A stretch of 64,000 bases of DNA from the NCBI RefSeq assembly GCF_017814275.1, contig NZ_JAGIYQ010000006.1:62001-126000 (forward strand), in the 5' to 3' direction. Positions 26,440-35,049 of this stretch are shown here, one piece after another. The DNA comes from Gottfriedia endophytica. Its GTDB lineage: Bacteria > Bacillota > Bacilli > Bacillales > Bacillaceae_G. The notes beneath the pieces are model-generated. The model was not told the origin of the DNA. It was given only the letters and a program-made list of their open reading frames with translations, and did not search any database. The position numbers and the translations under genes are program-made. Position 1 is the first letter of the stretch, and each line of letters opens with the position of its first letter.

Positions 26440-26529
26440 ACTTCCCTACGCTGGCATAATCCAGATCAGGTTAAAGGGTCAAAGACTTTACGGTTCTTAC
26501 TCTCAGCCGACCATATTCGGCACCCCTAG
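26440..26529 (-). ncRNA. TPP riboswitch (thi box)
   Basis: Minus-strand aptamer with the conserved thi-box parts: AGGGGTGCC at the 5' side, GGCTGAGAGTAAGAACC, ACCCTTTAACCTGATCTGG and TGCCAGCGTAGGGAAG at the 3' side. It controls thiD-thiM-thiE through the terminator at 26362-26398. Confidence 0.97.
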
Positions 26530-26610
26530 TACTATTTATTTAATTATTTCTTACTTCATGATAGTTTATCTATTTTACAAATTCAAGTAATTAGACATTT
26601 GACTAACATA

Positions 26611-27609
26611 CTATTTACTGGAAATTTGCTTTTCAAGATAGGATGCACGATCTGCTGTCCAAGAATGTGGATAATTCTTTTGTATCTTATGTAAAAGATC
26701 AAGCGCATCACTGTTTTTCTTTTCACTCAACAATATTTCTGCTTTCATCAACATAATTTCATCGATGTAAGGTGATTTTGTGAAATAAGGGTTTGACTGA
26801 CTTAAAAATTCATCTACATATGATGATGGCATTTTATGACTAGTAATTTGTTCTGATTTAATTAAAAAATAGAGTGAATCATCACTTAAATAATTTGTTT
26901 GATGAAGCGAGTAACTTAAAGCAAATTGATGTTTTGCTTCTTTATATTGTTTCTTTTTAAACAATTCGTACCCTTTTTTATATGCTTGTATTGCATCATT
27001 AGAAAGATCTAGTTGAATAGATGTTGGTTCTCCTTTTTTATCTACAGGTTGATTTGAGACTGGTTTTGTTTTTATTTTCTCACGTACTTTTTTAAGTTCA
27101 TTATTAATCGTATTATTTTTTTCTGTTAACTCACTTACTTGTTTGTTTAATTTTTGTTCCTTTACAGTTGAGTTTTCTTTAGTAGAGAGATCTTTAAAAT
27201 AATAGCTTCCTAAAAAAACAACTCCACCGATTACTACACAGATCCCTATTACTTTAGAAAATTTTTGTAAGGAAAATGGTAATTTCCTCTTTTTATTTGA
27301 TTCTATGTTTAATGAATACTTTTGCATCAACTGAAGAATCTCGCCAGAAGACTGGATATCCTCAGGGGAAGCTGCTAAAAATCGTTCAGCTTCTTTTCGC
27401 TTTTCATTCGATAATAACAAAAGGATATATGCTTTATAAATTTCAATTGGTATTTGTAAGTGCTCATAATCTACAAAAATTTCCCGTAGCATTAATTCTG
27501 CACTATCGAAATTATTTTCTTTCATTAATCGTGTAGCTTGTTGGTAGATTCCGTATATTTCTTTATATTGTTCAAGATAAATATGGCCACTATTTACTTT
27601 TCTATTCAA
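26611..27609 (-). CDS. TPR-repeat membrane protein, function unknown
   Basis: 332 residues: a cytosolic N-terminal part with TPR-like helices (16-95), one membrane helix (about 121-142, VIGICVVIGGVVFLGSYYF), a coiled-coil stretch (150-185), then an outer TPR-like region (SNDAIQAYKKGYELFKKKQYKEAKHQF in two pieces, to the end). The TTG at 27609 with AGAGGTGAG upstream is the only well-placed start. A bitopic protein with TPRs on both sides suggests a scaffold, but no partner is indicated. Confidence 0.75.
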   Translation of the reverse strand: MNRKVNSGHIYLEQYKEIYGIYQQATRLMKENNFDSAELMLREIFVDYEHLQIPIEIYKAYILLLLSNEKRKEAERFLAASPEDIQSSGEILQLMQKYSLNIESNKKRKLPFSLQKFSKVIGICVVIGGVVFLGSYYFKDLSTKENSTVKEQKLNKQVSELTEKNNTINNELKKVREKIKTKPVSNQPVDKKGEPTSIQLDLSNDAIQAYKKGYELFKKKQYKEAKHQFALSYSLHQTNYLSDDSLYFLIKSEQITSHKMPSSYVDEFLSQSNPYFTKSPYIDEIMLMKAEILLSEKKNSDALDLLHKIQKNYPHSWTADRASYLEKQISSK

Positions 27610-27758
27610 ATGCTCACCTCTTAACTACGTCCCTTGCAAAAATAACAAAATTCTAAATAGTATTATAACAAACTGTTTAATTATGAGGTAGAGTAGTTGG
27701 TTGGAAAGTAAAACAACAATCGTATAATCTGGGTTTAAAAAAAACAAAATAGTTATGA

Positions 27759-27795
27759 TTGACAAATTTTTGATTTGTAACTAAAATGGTTACAA
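27759..27795 (+). promoter_or_regulatory. SigA-type promoter overlapped by palindrome TTGTAAC-N7-GTTACAA
   Basis: -35 TTGACA (27759-27764), 17-bp spacer, -10 TAAAAT (27782-27787). The palindrome TTGTAAC (27775-27781) and GTTACAA (27789-27795) brackets the -10, so a bound repressor would block transcription. The same palindrome recurs at 28245-28265. Confidence 0.85.
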
Positions 27796-27810
27796 CGGTG
27801 GTGATTGATT

Positions 27811-28221
27811 ATGAAAAATAGTCGTCTTGCTGTTGCTATTCACATTTTAACATTGGTAGGATCAAATTCTCATAATCCAATTACTTCAGAATTGATGGCA
27901 GGAAGTATTAATACAAACCCTGTTGTTGTTCGTAGATTGAGTAGTTTATTGAAGAAGGCAGGATTAATTACATCACAAGTTGGTGTACCCGGATCAACTT
28001 TAGCAAAAGATCCTTCTGAGATCTCTCTACTCGACGTTTATCATGCAATTGAAGACAAAACAGAGTTATTTGCTATTCATGATAAACCAAATCCTAATTG
28101 TGATGTTGGGAAGAGAATTCAATCGACACTTGATAAAACGTTTGAAAGTGTTCAACAAGCAATGGAAAATGAGCTAGCAAGCAAAACACTTAAAGATGTA
28201 ATGGATCATCTCTTTGAATAA
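27811..28221 (+). CDS. Rrf2 family transcriptional regulator (YwnA-like)
   Basis: 136-residue winged-helix regulator: SRLAVAIHILTLVG, TSELMAGSINTNPVVVRRLSSLL (recognition helix region) and GLITSQVGVPGSTLAKDPSEISLLDVYHAIE, quoted in parts. It lacks the three-cysteine Fe-S cluster set of IscR/NsrR; only one Cys (NPNCDVG) is seen, as in YwnA. ATG at 27811 with GGTGGTGA is preferred to a TTG at 27805. Probably autoregulated through the palindrome overlapping its promoter. Confidence 0.9.
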   Translation: MKNSRLAVAIHILTLVGSNSHNPITSELMAGSINTNPVVVRRLSSLLKKAGLITSQVGVPGSTLAKDPSEISLLDVYHAIEDKTELFAIHDKPNPNCDVGKRIQSTLDKTFESVQQAMENELASKTLKDVMDHLFE

Positions 28222-28228
28222 AGAGATG
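28207..28228 (+). other. hairpin over the Rrf2 gene stop codon
   Basis: Perfect 9-bp stem CATCTCTTT / AAAGAGATG with a GAAT loop. It has no T run, so it is more likely an mRNA stability or attenuation element than a terminator. Confidence 0.5.
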
Positions 28229-28244
28229 CCCTGTTATCACCAAG

Positions 28245-28265
28245 TTGTAACCAAATTAGTTACAA
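28245..28265 (+). promoter_or_regulatory. second TTGTAAC-N7-GTTACAA palindrome
   Basis: Identical 7-bp arms and identical 7-bp spacing to the palindrome at 27775-27795, placed 27 bp before the next gene. Different spacer bases (TAAAATG against CAAATTA) show that the arms are conserved, which points to binding by the Rrf2 protein. Confidence 0.8.
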
Positions 28266-28292
28266 ATAAACAATTAATTGGAGGAATAGAAA

Positions 28293-28925
28293 ATGAAAAT
28301 CGCAATTATTGGTGCAAGCGGAAAAGCAGGAAGTTTAATTTTAAAGGAAGCTGTTGAAAGAGGTCAGGAAGTTACTGCAATTGTAAGAGATGCTTCTAAA
28401 ATTACAAATGATCAAGTAGCTGTATTAGAAAAAGACGTTTTTAATCTAACTGCAGAAGATGTAAAATCATTTGACGTTGTTGTAAACGCATTTAATGCTC
28501 CTCACGGACAAGAACATCTTCATGTTGATGCAGGAAAGAAATTAATCGACATTCTAAGTGGATTAAAAACTCGTTTAATTGTTGTTGGCGGCGCAGGTAG
28601 TCTTTATGTTGACGAAGCAAAAGTAGTACAATTATTCGATACACCAGAATTCCCAGAGTTATACTTTGCAACAGCAAAAAACATGGGTGAAAATTTAAAA
28701 GAACTGCAAAATTCTACTTCAGTAAACTGGACTTATATCAGCCCTTCTGCATTTTTTGACCCACAAGGTTCAAGAACTGGAGCTTATCAAACTGGTAAAG
28801 ACCATTTACTTGCTAATTCAGAAGGTAAAAGCTATATTAGCTACCCGGACTATGCAATTGCTTTAGTAGATGAAATTGAAAATCCAAAACACTTAAACGA
28901 ACGATTCACTGTTGGTTCAAAATAA
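28293..28925 (+). CDS. NAD(P)-binding oxidoreductase (YwnB-like)
   Basis: 210-residue atypical short-chain reductase with the N-terminal motif IIGASGKAGSLIL and VVNAFNAPHG, VVGGAGSLYVDE, SPSAFFDPQGSRTG. It matches the NAD(P)H-binding family that sits next to the Rrf2 gene ywnA in B. subtilis. GGAGG precedes the ATG. Likely responds to redox or electrophile stress under the Rrf2 regulator; substrate unknown. Confidence 0.88.
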   Translation: MKIAIIGASGKAGSLILKEAVERGQEVTAIVRDASKITNDQVAVLEKDVFNLTAEDVKSFDVVVNAFNAPHGQEHLHVDAGKKLIDILSGLKTRLIVVGGAGSLYVDEAKVVQLFDTPEFPELYFATAKNMGENLKELQNSTSVNWTYISPSAFFDPQGSRTGAYQTGKDHLLANSEGKSYISYPDYAIALVDEIENPKHLNERFTVGSK

Positions 28926-29000
28926 GGATTAATTTATTTGTAAATTAGAACACGTACTGTTAAATATACTACAATTAGAAGATGATACTTTGTTCAATAC

Positions 29001-29028
29001 GAGGACATAGTACCTCTTCTTTTTTTTA
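29001..29028 (+). terminator. weak intrinsic terminator after YwnB-like gene
   Basis: GAGG...CCTC short stem followed by TTCTTTTTTTT, 75 bp past the stop. Confidence 0.5.
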
Positions 29029-29113
29029 TTTACTACATAGTTCGAGATTGAAAAGATAGTTTTGGGGTTACTTCTTATAAGGTGGTAAAAGACGAAATGA
29101 AAAATTTAAAATA

Positions 29114-29141
29114 AAAAAGACTCTTATCGAGTCTTTTTTTG
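29114..29141. terminator. intrinsic terminator of RraA-family gene (bidirectional)
   Basis: Stem AAAAGACTC / GAGTCTTTT with A and T runs on the two sides; it can stop transcription from either direction. It lies 9 bp beyond the stop at 29150. Confidence 0.85.
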
Positions 29142-29149
29142 GACGTTTA

Positions 29150-29830
29150 TTATTTGATGAACTCACATTTTTCTTGTTTTAGTTTCTCATACATCCAAGT
29201 TAGGTCAAGCCCTTTTCCATTCGCTATATTTTCAAAGATAGCTACTTCTTTTTGTTCGATTTCATGTGCTTTTCTTTGTAATTCTTTCGCTTCTTCTTGT
29301 TTCACAACGATTACACCATCACCATCTCCAATGATGATATCACCAGGATGAATAACTTTCCCGCCAATACTAACAGGGACGTTGATTTCACCTGGACCAT
29401 TTCGGTATGGACCATTTGGGTTCGTTCCTTTTGCGAATATAGGAAGATCCATTTCCGTTAATATTTCAGAATCCCTAATGCACCCATCAACTAAGAACCC
29501 ACCTAATTTTTTTGATTCGGCGAATTTCGCTAAAATTTCCCCGACTAGTGCACGGTCCATACAACCTTCTCCATCAATCACAAGGACATCACCTGGCTGC
29601 GCTTTTTCAACAGCTAGGAAGATCATTAAATTATCTCCGCTTGGTACTTTCACTGTATAAGCAGGTCCAAGTATGTTTTTCTCATTCATTTGACGAATTG
29701 AGCCGTTAATTGCGCCCATTCGGTTCATACAATCTCCAATATTTGCTGTTTGAATCCCTTTAAACCCTTCAATCAACTCTTTCTCTGGTCGATTAACATT
29801 TTCATACACACGAAAACCAATGTTTGCCAT
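29150..29830 (-). CDS. RraA family protein / 4-hydroxy-4-methyl-2-oxoglutarate aldolase-like
   Basis: 226-residue protein of the RraA/HMG aldolase fold. Blocks: TANIGDCMNRMGAI, GPAYTVKVPSGDNLMIF, GDVLVIDGEG, GFLVDGCIRDSE and GDIIIGDGDGVIVV. The G-x-R-D type block (DGCIRDSE) and the Asp-rich metal site fit an aldolase or oxaloacetate decarboxylase activity rather than RNase E binding, as no RNase E exists in most Bacilli. ATG at 29830 behind AAGGGGATA is chosen over an upstream in-frame start at 29851. Confidence 0.85.
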   Translation of the reverse strand: MANIGFRVYENVNRPEKELIEGFKGIQTANIGDCMNRMGAINGSIRQMNEKNILGPAYTVKVPSGDNLMIFLAVEKAQPGDVLVIDGEGCMDRALVGEILAKFAESKKLGGFLVDGCIRDSEILTEMDLPIFAKGTNPNGPYRNGPGEINVPVSIGGKVIHPGDIIIGDGDGVIVVKQEEAKELQRKAHEIEQKEVAIFENIANGKGLDLTWMYEKLKQEKCEFIK

Positions 29831-29940
29831 AACTATATCCCCTTCGAACAATAATAATTTTTTTATGTCTACATCTTTTCAAAGCCTTTTTATGAAAGGA
29901 AATAAAAAGATGAATTTAATATAACTAGGTGTATATATTA

Positions 29941-30124
29941 TCATTTTAATATAGTAAAAGATAGGGCGTGTGGAGCTTTTCTAATTCTTTGTTCAAAATC
30001 TGTTTGATCAATAATATAAATCAATCCTTTCATTGTGAAAGTAGAAAGTGTTTCGCCAACTAATTCTGCTAGAACAGTTTGGGAAAGAGTATCGTAGAAA
30101 GTATATATAAAATGGACAGTTTAA
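29941..30124 (-). pseudogene. possible C-terminal gene remnant
   Basis: The minus strand has an open stretch of about 58 codons with ordinary protein-like composition (DTLSQTVLAELVGETLSTF, MKGLIYIIDQTDFEQRIRK) ending in TGA at 29941. It is cut upstream by an in-frame TAA, has no start or ribosome site, and I recognise no family. It may be the tail of a decayed gene or chance. The gap 29831-30499 otherwise holds an orphan terminator, an inverted repeat and the next gene's terminator. Confidence 0.3.
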
Positions 30125-30153
30125 TAAAATATCCCTGAAAAAATCAAGCAAAT

Positions 30154-30192
30154 AAAGGATGGATCCGGTATTCGATCGGATTCATCCTTTTT
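30154..30192 (+). terminator. orphan intrinsic terminator
   Basis: Stem AAAGGATG..ATCCG / CGGAT..CATCCTTT with a T tail on the plus strand and A-rich 5' side. No intact gene is adjacent on either strand; it may be left from the remnant at 29941-30124 or belong to a small transcript. Confidence 0.65.
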
Positions 30193-30381
30193 AATGTCTT
30201 TACTTCTAATAAAAATTTCCTTACTGAATTACCATATCCAAAATGGTTATTTTTGAAACGTTTAAACCAACAAATTTTTGACTATACTTCATAATACACG
30301 GTTCCTTTTGTTTGTAGCTCTACATTTGGTTTGGGTAGGTTTTTTATCACTCCCATTATTGCCAAGTGCAACCTACGATAA

Positions 30382-30428
30382 GCAAAACGGAGCCGTTTCG
30401 TTCATTATGACTATATTGTCCGTTTTGC
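30382..30428. repeat. 10-bp inverted repeat with nested palindrome
   Basis: GCAAAACGGA (30382-30391) and TCCGTTTTGC (30419-30428) are exact inverted copies 27 bp apart; ACGGAGCCGT sits at the left arm. It is outside any gene and just downstream of the terminator of the lipoprotein gene. Meaning unknown. Confidence 0.6.
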
Positions 30429-30432
30429 ATTA

Positions 30433-30457
30433 TAAAAAGACTGTTTTAACAGTCCTT
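30433..30457 (-). terminator. intrinsic terminator of lipoprotein gene
   Basis: Perfect stem GACTGTT / AACAGTC with T5 on the minus strand, 43 bp beyond the stop at 30500. Confidence 0.85.
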
Positions 30458-30499
30458 GATGATTACAAATTACGCATGCCTCTAGTTAGATAAGGAATA

Positions 30500-31207
30500 T
30501 TAGTTTGGAATAAATGCTCCAATTTCTTCCGACAAAATAGATGGTTCCCACGGATACCAGAAATAAGTTGTCCCGTCAAACTGCATGTTATACTTATAAG
30601 CAATTGGTTCGTCTGTATATAAAACCATTTCATAATCAGTAGGGTCACCTTTTGTTGTATCGGGTTGGAAGTCGGGTTTTTCTTCACTGTTCTTCAAGAT
30701 TTTGAGGAAACGATTCACTTTTTCTTTGTCATTAATCCTTGTAATCTTTTTCGTATTTGGTACATAGCCTTGATAGATTTCAATCGCATTCACTTTTTCA
30801 ATAGGTACATTCTTAAAATTCCATTGATATTCATATTTATCTCTTTCGTAATAAATTCGATAACCGTTTATTGAACGAGTATCCTTTACTGCTAGTAGAT
30901 CAGGATTTCCTTTGATCCTATAAATTTCTGTCCCCTTCTCGTGGAACGCAGCATCTCCATCTTTTATTTTGTAGCGTGAATTAGTGACGTTATCTGCTAC
31001 TTGAAACTTTACTTTTCCTAGTTTCTTTCCAATGAAATTTCCATCAGATACTACTCCCGAATGTATACCATAGTACATTTTTCCATCCCATTTAATAAAA
31101 TCAACCCAATCTATGATTGCATGACCACCTATAGGTATAGAGCGACAACCTACTAATAGTAAAAGCAATATTATAAACATTAATAAATGCATATTTGATC
31201 TTCTCAT
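30500..31207 (-). CDS. putative lipoprotein, unknown function
   Basis: 235 residues with a lipoprotein signal peptide MRRSNMHLLMFIILLLLLVG followed by Cys 21. The mature protein has a WVDFIKWDGKMYYGI segment found in several uncharacterised Bacillus lipoproteins and a C-terminal YWYPWEP-like end (YFWYPWEPS). ATG at 31207 with AAGGGGGAT is chosen; a longer frame from 31324 adds an unlikely leader. Monocistronic with its own terminator. Confidence 0.8.
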   Translation of the reverse strand: MRRSNMHLLMFIILLLLLVGCRSIPIGGHAIIDWVDFIKWDGKMYYGIHSGVVSDGNFIGKKLGKVKFQVADNVTNSRYKIKDGDAAFHEKGTEIYRIKGNPDLLAVKDTRSINGYRIYYERDKYEYQWNFKNVPIEKVNAIEIYQGYVPNTKKITRINDKEKVNRFLKILKNSEEKPDFQPDTTKGDPTDYEMVLYTDEPIAYKYNMQFDGTTYFWYPWEPSILSEEIGAFIPN

Positions 31208-31376
31208 CAGATCCCCCTTACAATAAAATGACATACCTACTATATAAATTGGGACAGTCTGTTTAATTTTAGACTTTGTTAATTTATATTGTTTTGTTTT
31301 CTTGCATACAAAATCAATATTCAATACTTAATTGAATATCCCTTTTCTTATTCACCGATCCTGCCCTTTAGCATAA

Positions 31377-31403
31377 TAAAAAGATCTGCATAGGCAGACC
31401 TTC
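31377..31403 (-). terminator. intrinsic terminator of the following membrane protein gene
   Basis: Stem AAGRTCTGC / GCAGACCTT around ATAG with T5 on the minus strand. Confidence 0.7.
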
Positions 31404-31452
31404 ATGTTCTTAACTATATGCATGTGTTAGTTTAATAATTTTTAATATATTG

Positions 31453-32070
31453 TTACTGTAATATCACACTATAACTTCTATCAGTAACCCTGGCATAACC
31501 TTTGAGCAATTTAATCCAGTAATCGTCAGTTATTCCTTTTTCACGATACAATTCCCAGAATTCAGATGAAACACCTTTTTCTCCAACTTTTCCTGTAATT
31601 TCGAATGTGTCTTTAACAACTTTATGATATTCTTGCATCAATTTTTCCATCTTCTTTAAGTTCTCAATTTGTTCTTCTGTTAATTTTATTTCATCGTGAT
31701 CTATGCTTATTCTATATAAAAAAAAGGAATAGTTTGAATTTATCTGAATTACATCATTACCATCATAATCTCTTAATAAATCAGTCTCTTCACCCATTCC
31801 TCTTAAATCCTGTGTATCCATTGCTATATCGTTAAAACCATTCTCAAGTTCTCCTGCTTGCACTTTAGTTAACTTTCCAGTTTTTATTACATCTTGAAGA
31901 ATTCCCAGGTTATATAATGCAGATTGTGAAATACCAACGATTTTATTAACTAAGACAACAGAAAGATAGCTTTCATAAGCCCTTTTTTCCTTTTCTGAAT
32001 GGATAAATAATAATAAAAAAAGTAACAAACCAGCTCCCAAAAAGAAATAAATTACAAATTGCTTTTTCAA
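31453..32070 (-). CDS. membrane-anchored protein, unknown function
   Basis: 205 residues: one N-terminal membrane helix (residues 4-22, QFVIYFFLGAGLLLFLLLF) then a charged, helical extracytoplasmic domain with a coiled-coil-like stretch (TEEQIENLKKMEKLMQEYHK). The TTG at 32070 is chosen because GGGAGGGAT lies 4 bp upstream; an ATG at 32130 has no ribosome site. No family recognised. The gap up to 32373 shows only AT-rich promoter-type DNA. Confidence 0.7.
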   Translation of the reverse strand: MKKQFVIYFFLGAGLLLFLLLFIHSEKEKRAYESYLSVVLVNKIVGISQSALYNLGILQDVIKTGKLTKVQAGELENGFNDIAMDTQDLRGMGEETDLLRDYDGNDVIQINSNYSFFLYRISIDHDEIKLTEEQIENLKKMEKLMQEYHKVVKDTFEITGKVGEKGVSSEFWELYREKGITDDYWIKLLKGYARVTDRSYSVILQ

Positions 32071-32373
32071 ACGATCCCTCCCACTTATATTTAAACAAAA
32101 TATAGATTTTCTAATTAGAGCAAATATCATTTTTTATTACAAAAAATGTATAATTCTCTTTTATTTATTCAATGTAACAGTTAAATAGTCCTTTTCTTAT
32201 TCAACTGTCCATTAGTCAATATCAACAATGTAGGTTAACAGAGCCATCCTATAAATAATTAGGAAATAAAATCAAAATTTGTATTTAGAAGGATATCTCG
32301 TGTAAGAATAAGACTATTCACTAGTAGAAATTGAAATTTCGATTCAACATTTAAATAAATTAGGAGGCATATC

Positions 32374-33081
32374 ATGAAAAAAGTAAATTATGGAATAGAT
32401 GCCTTATATATCATAAAAAATCTTGTTTTTGCTAGCATTGTTATCATTTTTTTATCCTTAATTATCTACATGCAATTTTCATTTGGAATGTTTGCAATTT
32501 TTTTAGGGATAAGTGGAATTATATTACTTTTAAAATCAGTTCTGATGCTTTACACAAGTAAAATATCAAAATTAAAACAACGAAAAATTGTGGTTTCCCT
32601 TGGACAGTTAAATGGGGATGAGCAAATATTAGATATCGGTTGTGGTCGAGGCTTAATTTTAATCGAGGCAGCAAAACAGTTAACAAGTGGAAAAGCAATT
32701 GGGTTAGATATATGGGAAAGTGAAGATCTTACAGGGAATACAAAGGATGCAGCAGAAGAAAACGCTAAAATTGAAAATGTGTTTAATAAAGTAGAATTTG
32801 TTGAAGGCGATGCTAGACAATTGCCATTTTTAGCTACTTCTTTTGATGTTGTTTTTTCCAGTATGGCTTTACACAATATTCCTACAGAAAGAGAAAGAAT
32901 TAAAGCAATTAGAGAAATTGTAAGAGTATTGAAGCCAAATGGACGTTTTGTCATTCAAGATATAAAATCTACTACCCTATACTATAAAGTATTTCAAAAA
33001 GCAGGCGTTTCAGAGGTACATATAGAAGGTCCATATTTCAATATGTTCCCTCCTGTACGAATTATAGTTGGAAGAAAATAG
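32374..33081 (+). CDS. SAM-dependent methyltransferase with N-terminal membrane helices
   Basis: 235 residues. Two hydrophobic helices (about 11-33 and 38-58) come first, followed by a class I methyltransferase domain: motif I LDIGCGRGLILIEAA, an acidic motif II region (GLDIWES), VEGDARQLPF and VVFSSMALHNIP. A membrane-tethered methyltransferase may act on a lipid or quinone-like substrate. GGAGG precedes the ATG. Single gene. Confidence 0.88.
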   Translation: MKKVNYGIDALYIIKNLVFASIVIIFLSLIIYMQFSFGMFAIFLGISGIILLLKSVLMLYTSKISKLKQRKIVVSLGQLNGDEQILDIGCGRGLILIEAAKQLTSGKAIGLDIWESEDLTGNTKDAAEENAKIENVFNKVEFVEGDARQLPFLATSFDVVFSSMALHNIPTERERIKAIREIVRVLKPNGRFVIQDIKSTTLYYKVFQKAGVSEVHIEGPYFNMFPPVRIIVGRK

Positions 33082-33104
33082 GATTTAGGAAAACAGAAAA
33101 ACCA

Positions 33105-33136
33105 CAAAAAACACCGTTCATCTTCGAACGGTGTCC
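33105..33136 (-). terminator. intrinsic terminator of the RnfD-like gene
   Basis: Perfect stem ACACCGTTC / GAACGGTGT with a T6 tail on the minus strand. Confidence 0.85.
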
Positions 33137-33176
33137 TAAATTTACTTTACTGGCAATATACTCAAAAACTATTTTC

Positions 33177-34097
33177 CTAATTCCTACTCCCTTTTGCTTT
33201 CCAATTACTTTGCCATGCTTTCCATGCATTTCCGAAAAGTAGGCCAACTAGTAAATAAGCTAATCCTTGGAAAAGAGCGAAGTCAATTATACTAACAACC
33301 GCTACAATGATTCCAAACCATACTTGGTCCTTATACTTTGCAGGAGAAGTAGGTGGATCTGTAAGCATAAAAAATGCTAAAAATAATACTGAGTTAATGT
33401 ACGGATTTCGAAGAGCGTCTAACGCATCAACGGTATTGTTATACGGTGTAAGAGCTAAAATTAGATAGATTAAAAAATAGGTCCCTAAAAATGCAAATAC
33501 TTGAGGGAATTTATTAACCTTTTCAGTGATTAGATAACCACTTATTAAAAGTAAGACAATACACCAAGATGGTAGTAGTGAAAATCCTCCCCACCAACTT
33601 TGACCGCTTGAAAAAATTAAAATTGCGAAATATAACCCAAAAGCAGCAGGATTAAAAATAGGCTTCTTTTTAATTTTCAAGAAATGCTTTGATAATATAG
33701 CAACAGTTGCTGTTATAGCTGTTTGGTAAAACGGAATAGACGAACTTAAAACTAGTCCAATAATTAATCCTGTCAGAATTGCTCCGTCAGGAACTTTTAT
33801 TTTATGCTTTAGAATAACCGCTAAAATTAAATCAACGATTACCGCTGCTAACACAGCAACGCTGGTGTTTAATATTCCTTCTTTCCCACCTGAACCAATT
33901 GCAGTAATTCCCATAATAATCAATAGGATTGCAATGAGAATGCTTTTAGGCTTCTTCAGCTTAATTCCTTTTTGTTTCGTTTGATGACGATTGCTTCGAA
34001 TCTCACTTTCTCCAACAGTAACGCTACCTTTAGGTGTTGATAAAATATTATTTTCCATTTGAAAGGTCGAGCCACCTCTTTTATTTGTTTTCATCAT
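33177..34097 (-). CDS. RnfD/NqrB-family membrane electron-transport protein
   Basis: 306-residue polytopic membrane protein, about nine helices after a polar N-terminus of 55 residues. The blocks PDGAILTGLIIGLVLSSSIP, KKKPIFNPAAFGLYFAI and YINSVLFLAFFMLTDPPTSP are typical of the RnfD/NqrB/NosR-associated family, which carries flavins in the membrane. It follows ApbE and an FMN-binding protein, overlapping the apbE end by 17 bp with GGAGG inside apbE, so it is translationally coupled. It probably carries electrons from the quinone pool or a cytosolic donor to the extracytosolic FMN protein. No other Rnf subunits are present. Confidence 0.85.
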   Translation of the reverse strand: MMKTNKRGGSTFQMENNILSTPKGSVTVGESEIRSNRHQTKQKGIKLKKPKSILIAILLIIMGITAIGSGGKEGILNTSVAVLAAVIVDLILAVILKHKIKVPDGAILTGLIIGLVLSSSIPFYQTAITATVAILSKHFLKIKKKPIFNPAAFGLYFAILIFSSGQSWWGGFSLLPSWCIVLLLISGYLITEKVNKFPQVFAFLGTYFLIYLILALTPYNNTVDALDALRNPYINSVLFLAFFMLTDPPTSPAKYKDQVWFGIIVAVVSIIDFALFQGLAYLLVGLLFGNAWKAWQSNWKAKGSRN

Positions 34098-35018
34098 AGT
34101 GATAATCCTCCATTTCCTTGGTCGTATAGGATGAAAGGGACGGTGTAATGATAATTCCATTTATGCCATGATCTTCAAGCAACTTTATTCCATCTTCCTT
34201 CCCAAGGATAAATGCTACCGTGGAAAAAGCATCTGCCATCATAGCAAATGGAGCTAAAACAGTACTACTAATAGAATCTTTTGCTGTTTTTCCTGTATAA
34301 GGATTGATCAAATGTTGCTTATTTTCATCTTTCGGACTTACTCTTTCATAATTTCCAGACGTACACACAGCCATATTCGAAACCTTTAATGTGTGAATTA
34401 TATGATCTGTATTTAGAGGATTGCGAATCCCGATATTCCACAATTCATCATCTTCATTCAATCCCCCTGCGTAAATATCTTCACCTGCATCTACTAAATA
34501 TCCCTCAAACTGACTTAATGCTTTCGCAGCCAAATCAATTGCAAATCCTTTTGCTACAGCACCAAGATCGATAATTAAAGGCTTTTTTAATAGAACAGTT
34601 TTATATTCATTGTTTAAAACAATGTCTTTATAGGAAACAGGAGTAGTAAGATCTAGGTTTGACTCAATCTTGTTTCTTGTTAAGTAATGACGATTAAATC
34701 CGTAAGATTCAAGCGTGAATCCAACAGTGGGATCAAATACACCTTTTGTCAATTTTGCAACTTCATATGCAAATCGTATTGTTTCAAATAAAATGTCACT
34801 TACTACAACAGGTACCCTAGCATGATTCAATAGTTGCATAACTTCACTTTCTTGAATCGACTACAAACATCCTCTACTGTTCGGAATGCCTGAAAAGCCA
34901 TATTCATACAATTATTTACTTCATTAGATGATTTTGTTGTAATTACTTTAAGACTAACAACCGTATCCATGAAAAGGCTGGATTTCGTGTAACTTACTTT
35001 TTTGTTCTCAGTTAACAT
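34081..35018 (-). pseudogene. apbE: FAD:protein FMN transferase, single-base frameshift
   Basis: ApbE attaches FMN to Thr in target proteins. The frame starting at 35018 gives FMDTVVSLKVI and VEDVCSRFKK, then shifts and stops at 34827. The next frame, open from about 34850, gives VFDPTVGF, IIDLGAVAKGFAID, LVDAGEDIYAGG, VCTSGNYER, HLINPYTGK and DAFSTVAFILG, the remaining conserved blocks. Restoring one A in the run at about 34846-34851 would read SRFKKSEVMQLLNHA, which fits the family. So one base is missing: a real mutation, a sequencing error, or less likely programmed frameshifting. All later active-site motifs are intact. Confidence 0.85.
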
Positions 35019-35049
35019 TTTAATACCCCCTTTTCTTAAAATCCGCTGA

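Noticed and set aside
30278-30493. 71-aa plus-strand frame
   Set aside because: No ribosome site; it crosses the inverted repeat and the terminator of the minus-strand lipoprotein gene.
34827-35018. Independent 63-aa protein upstream of apbE
   Set aside because: Its sequence is the N-terminal part of ApbE; a single missing base explains the split.
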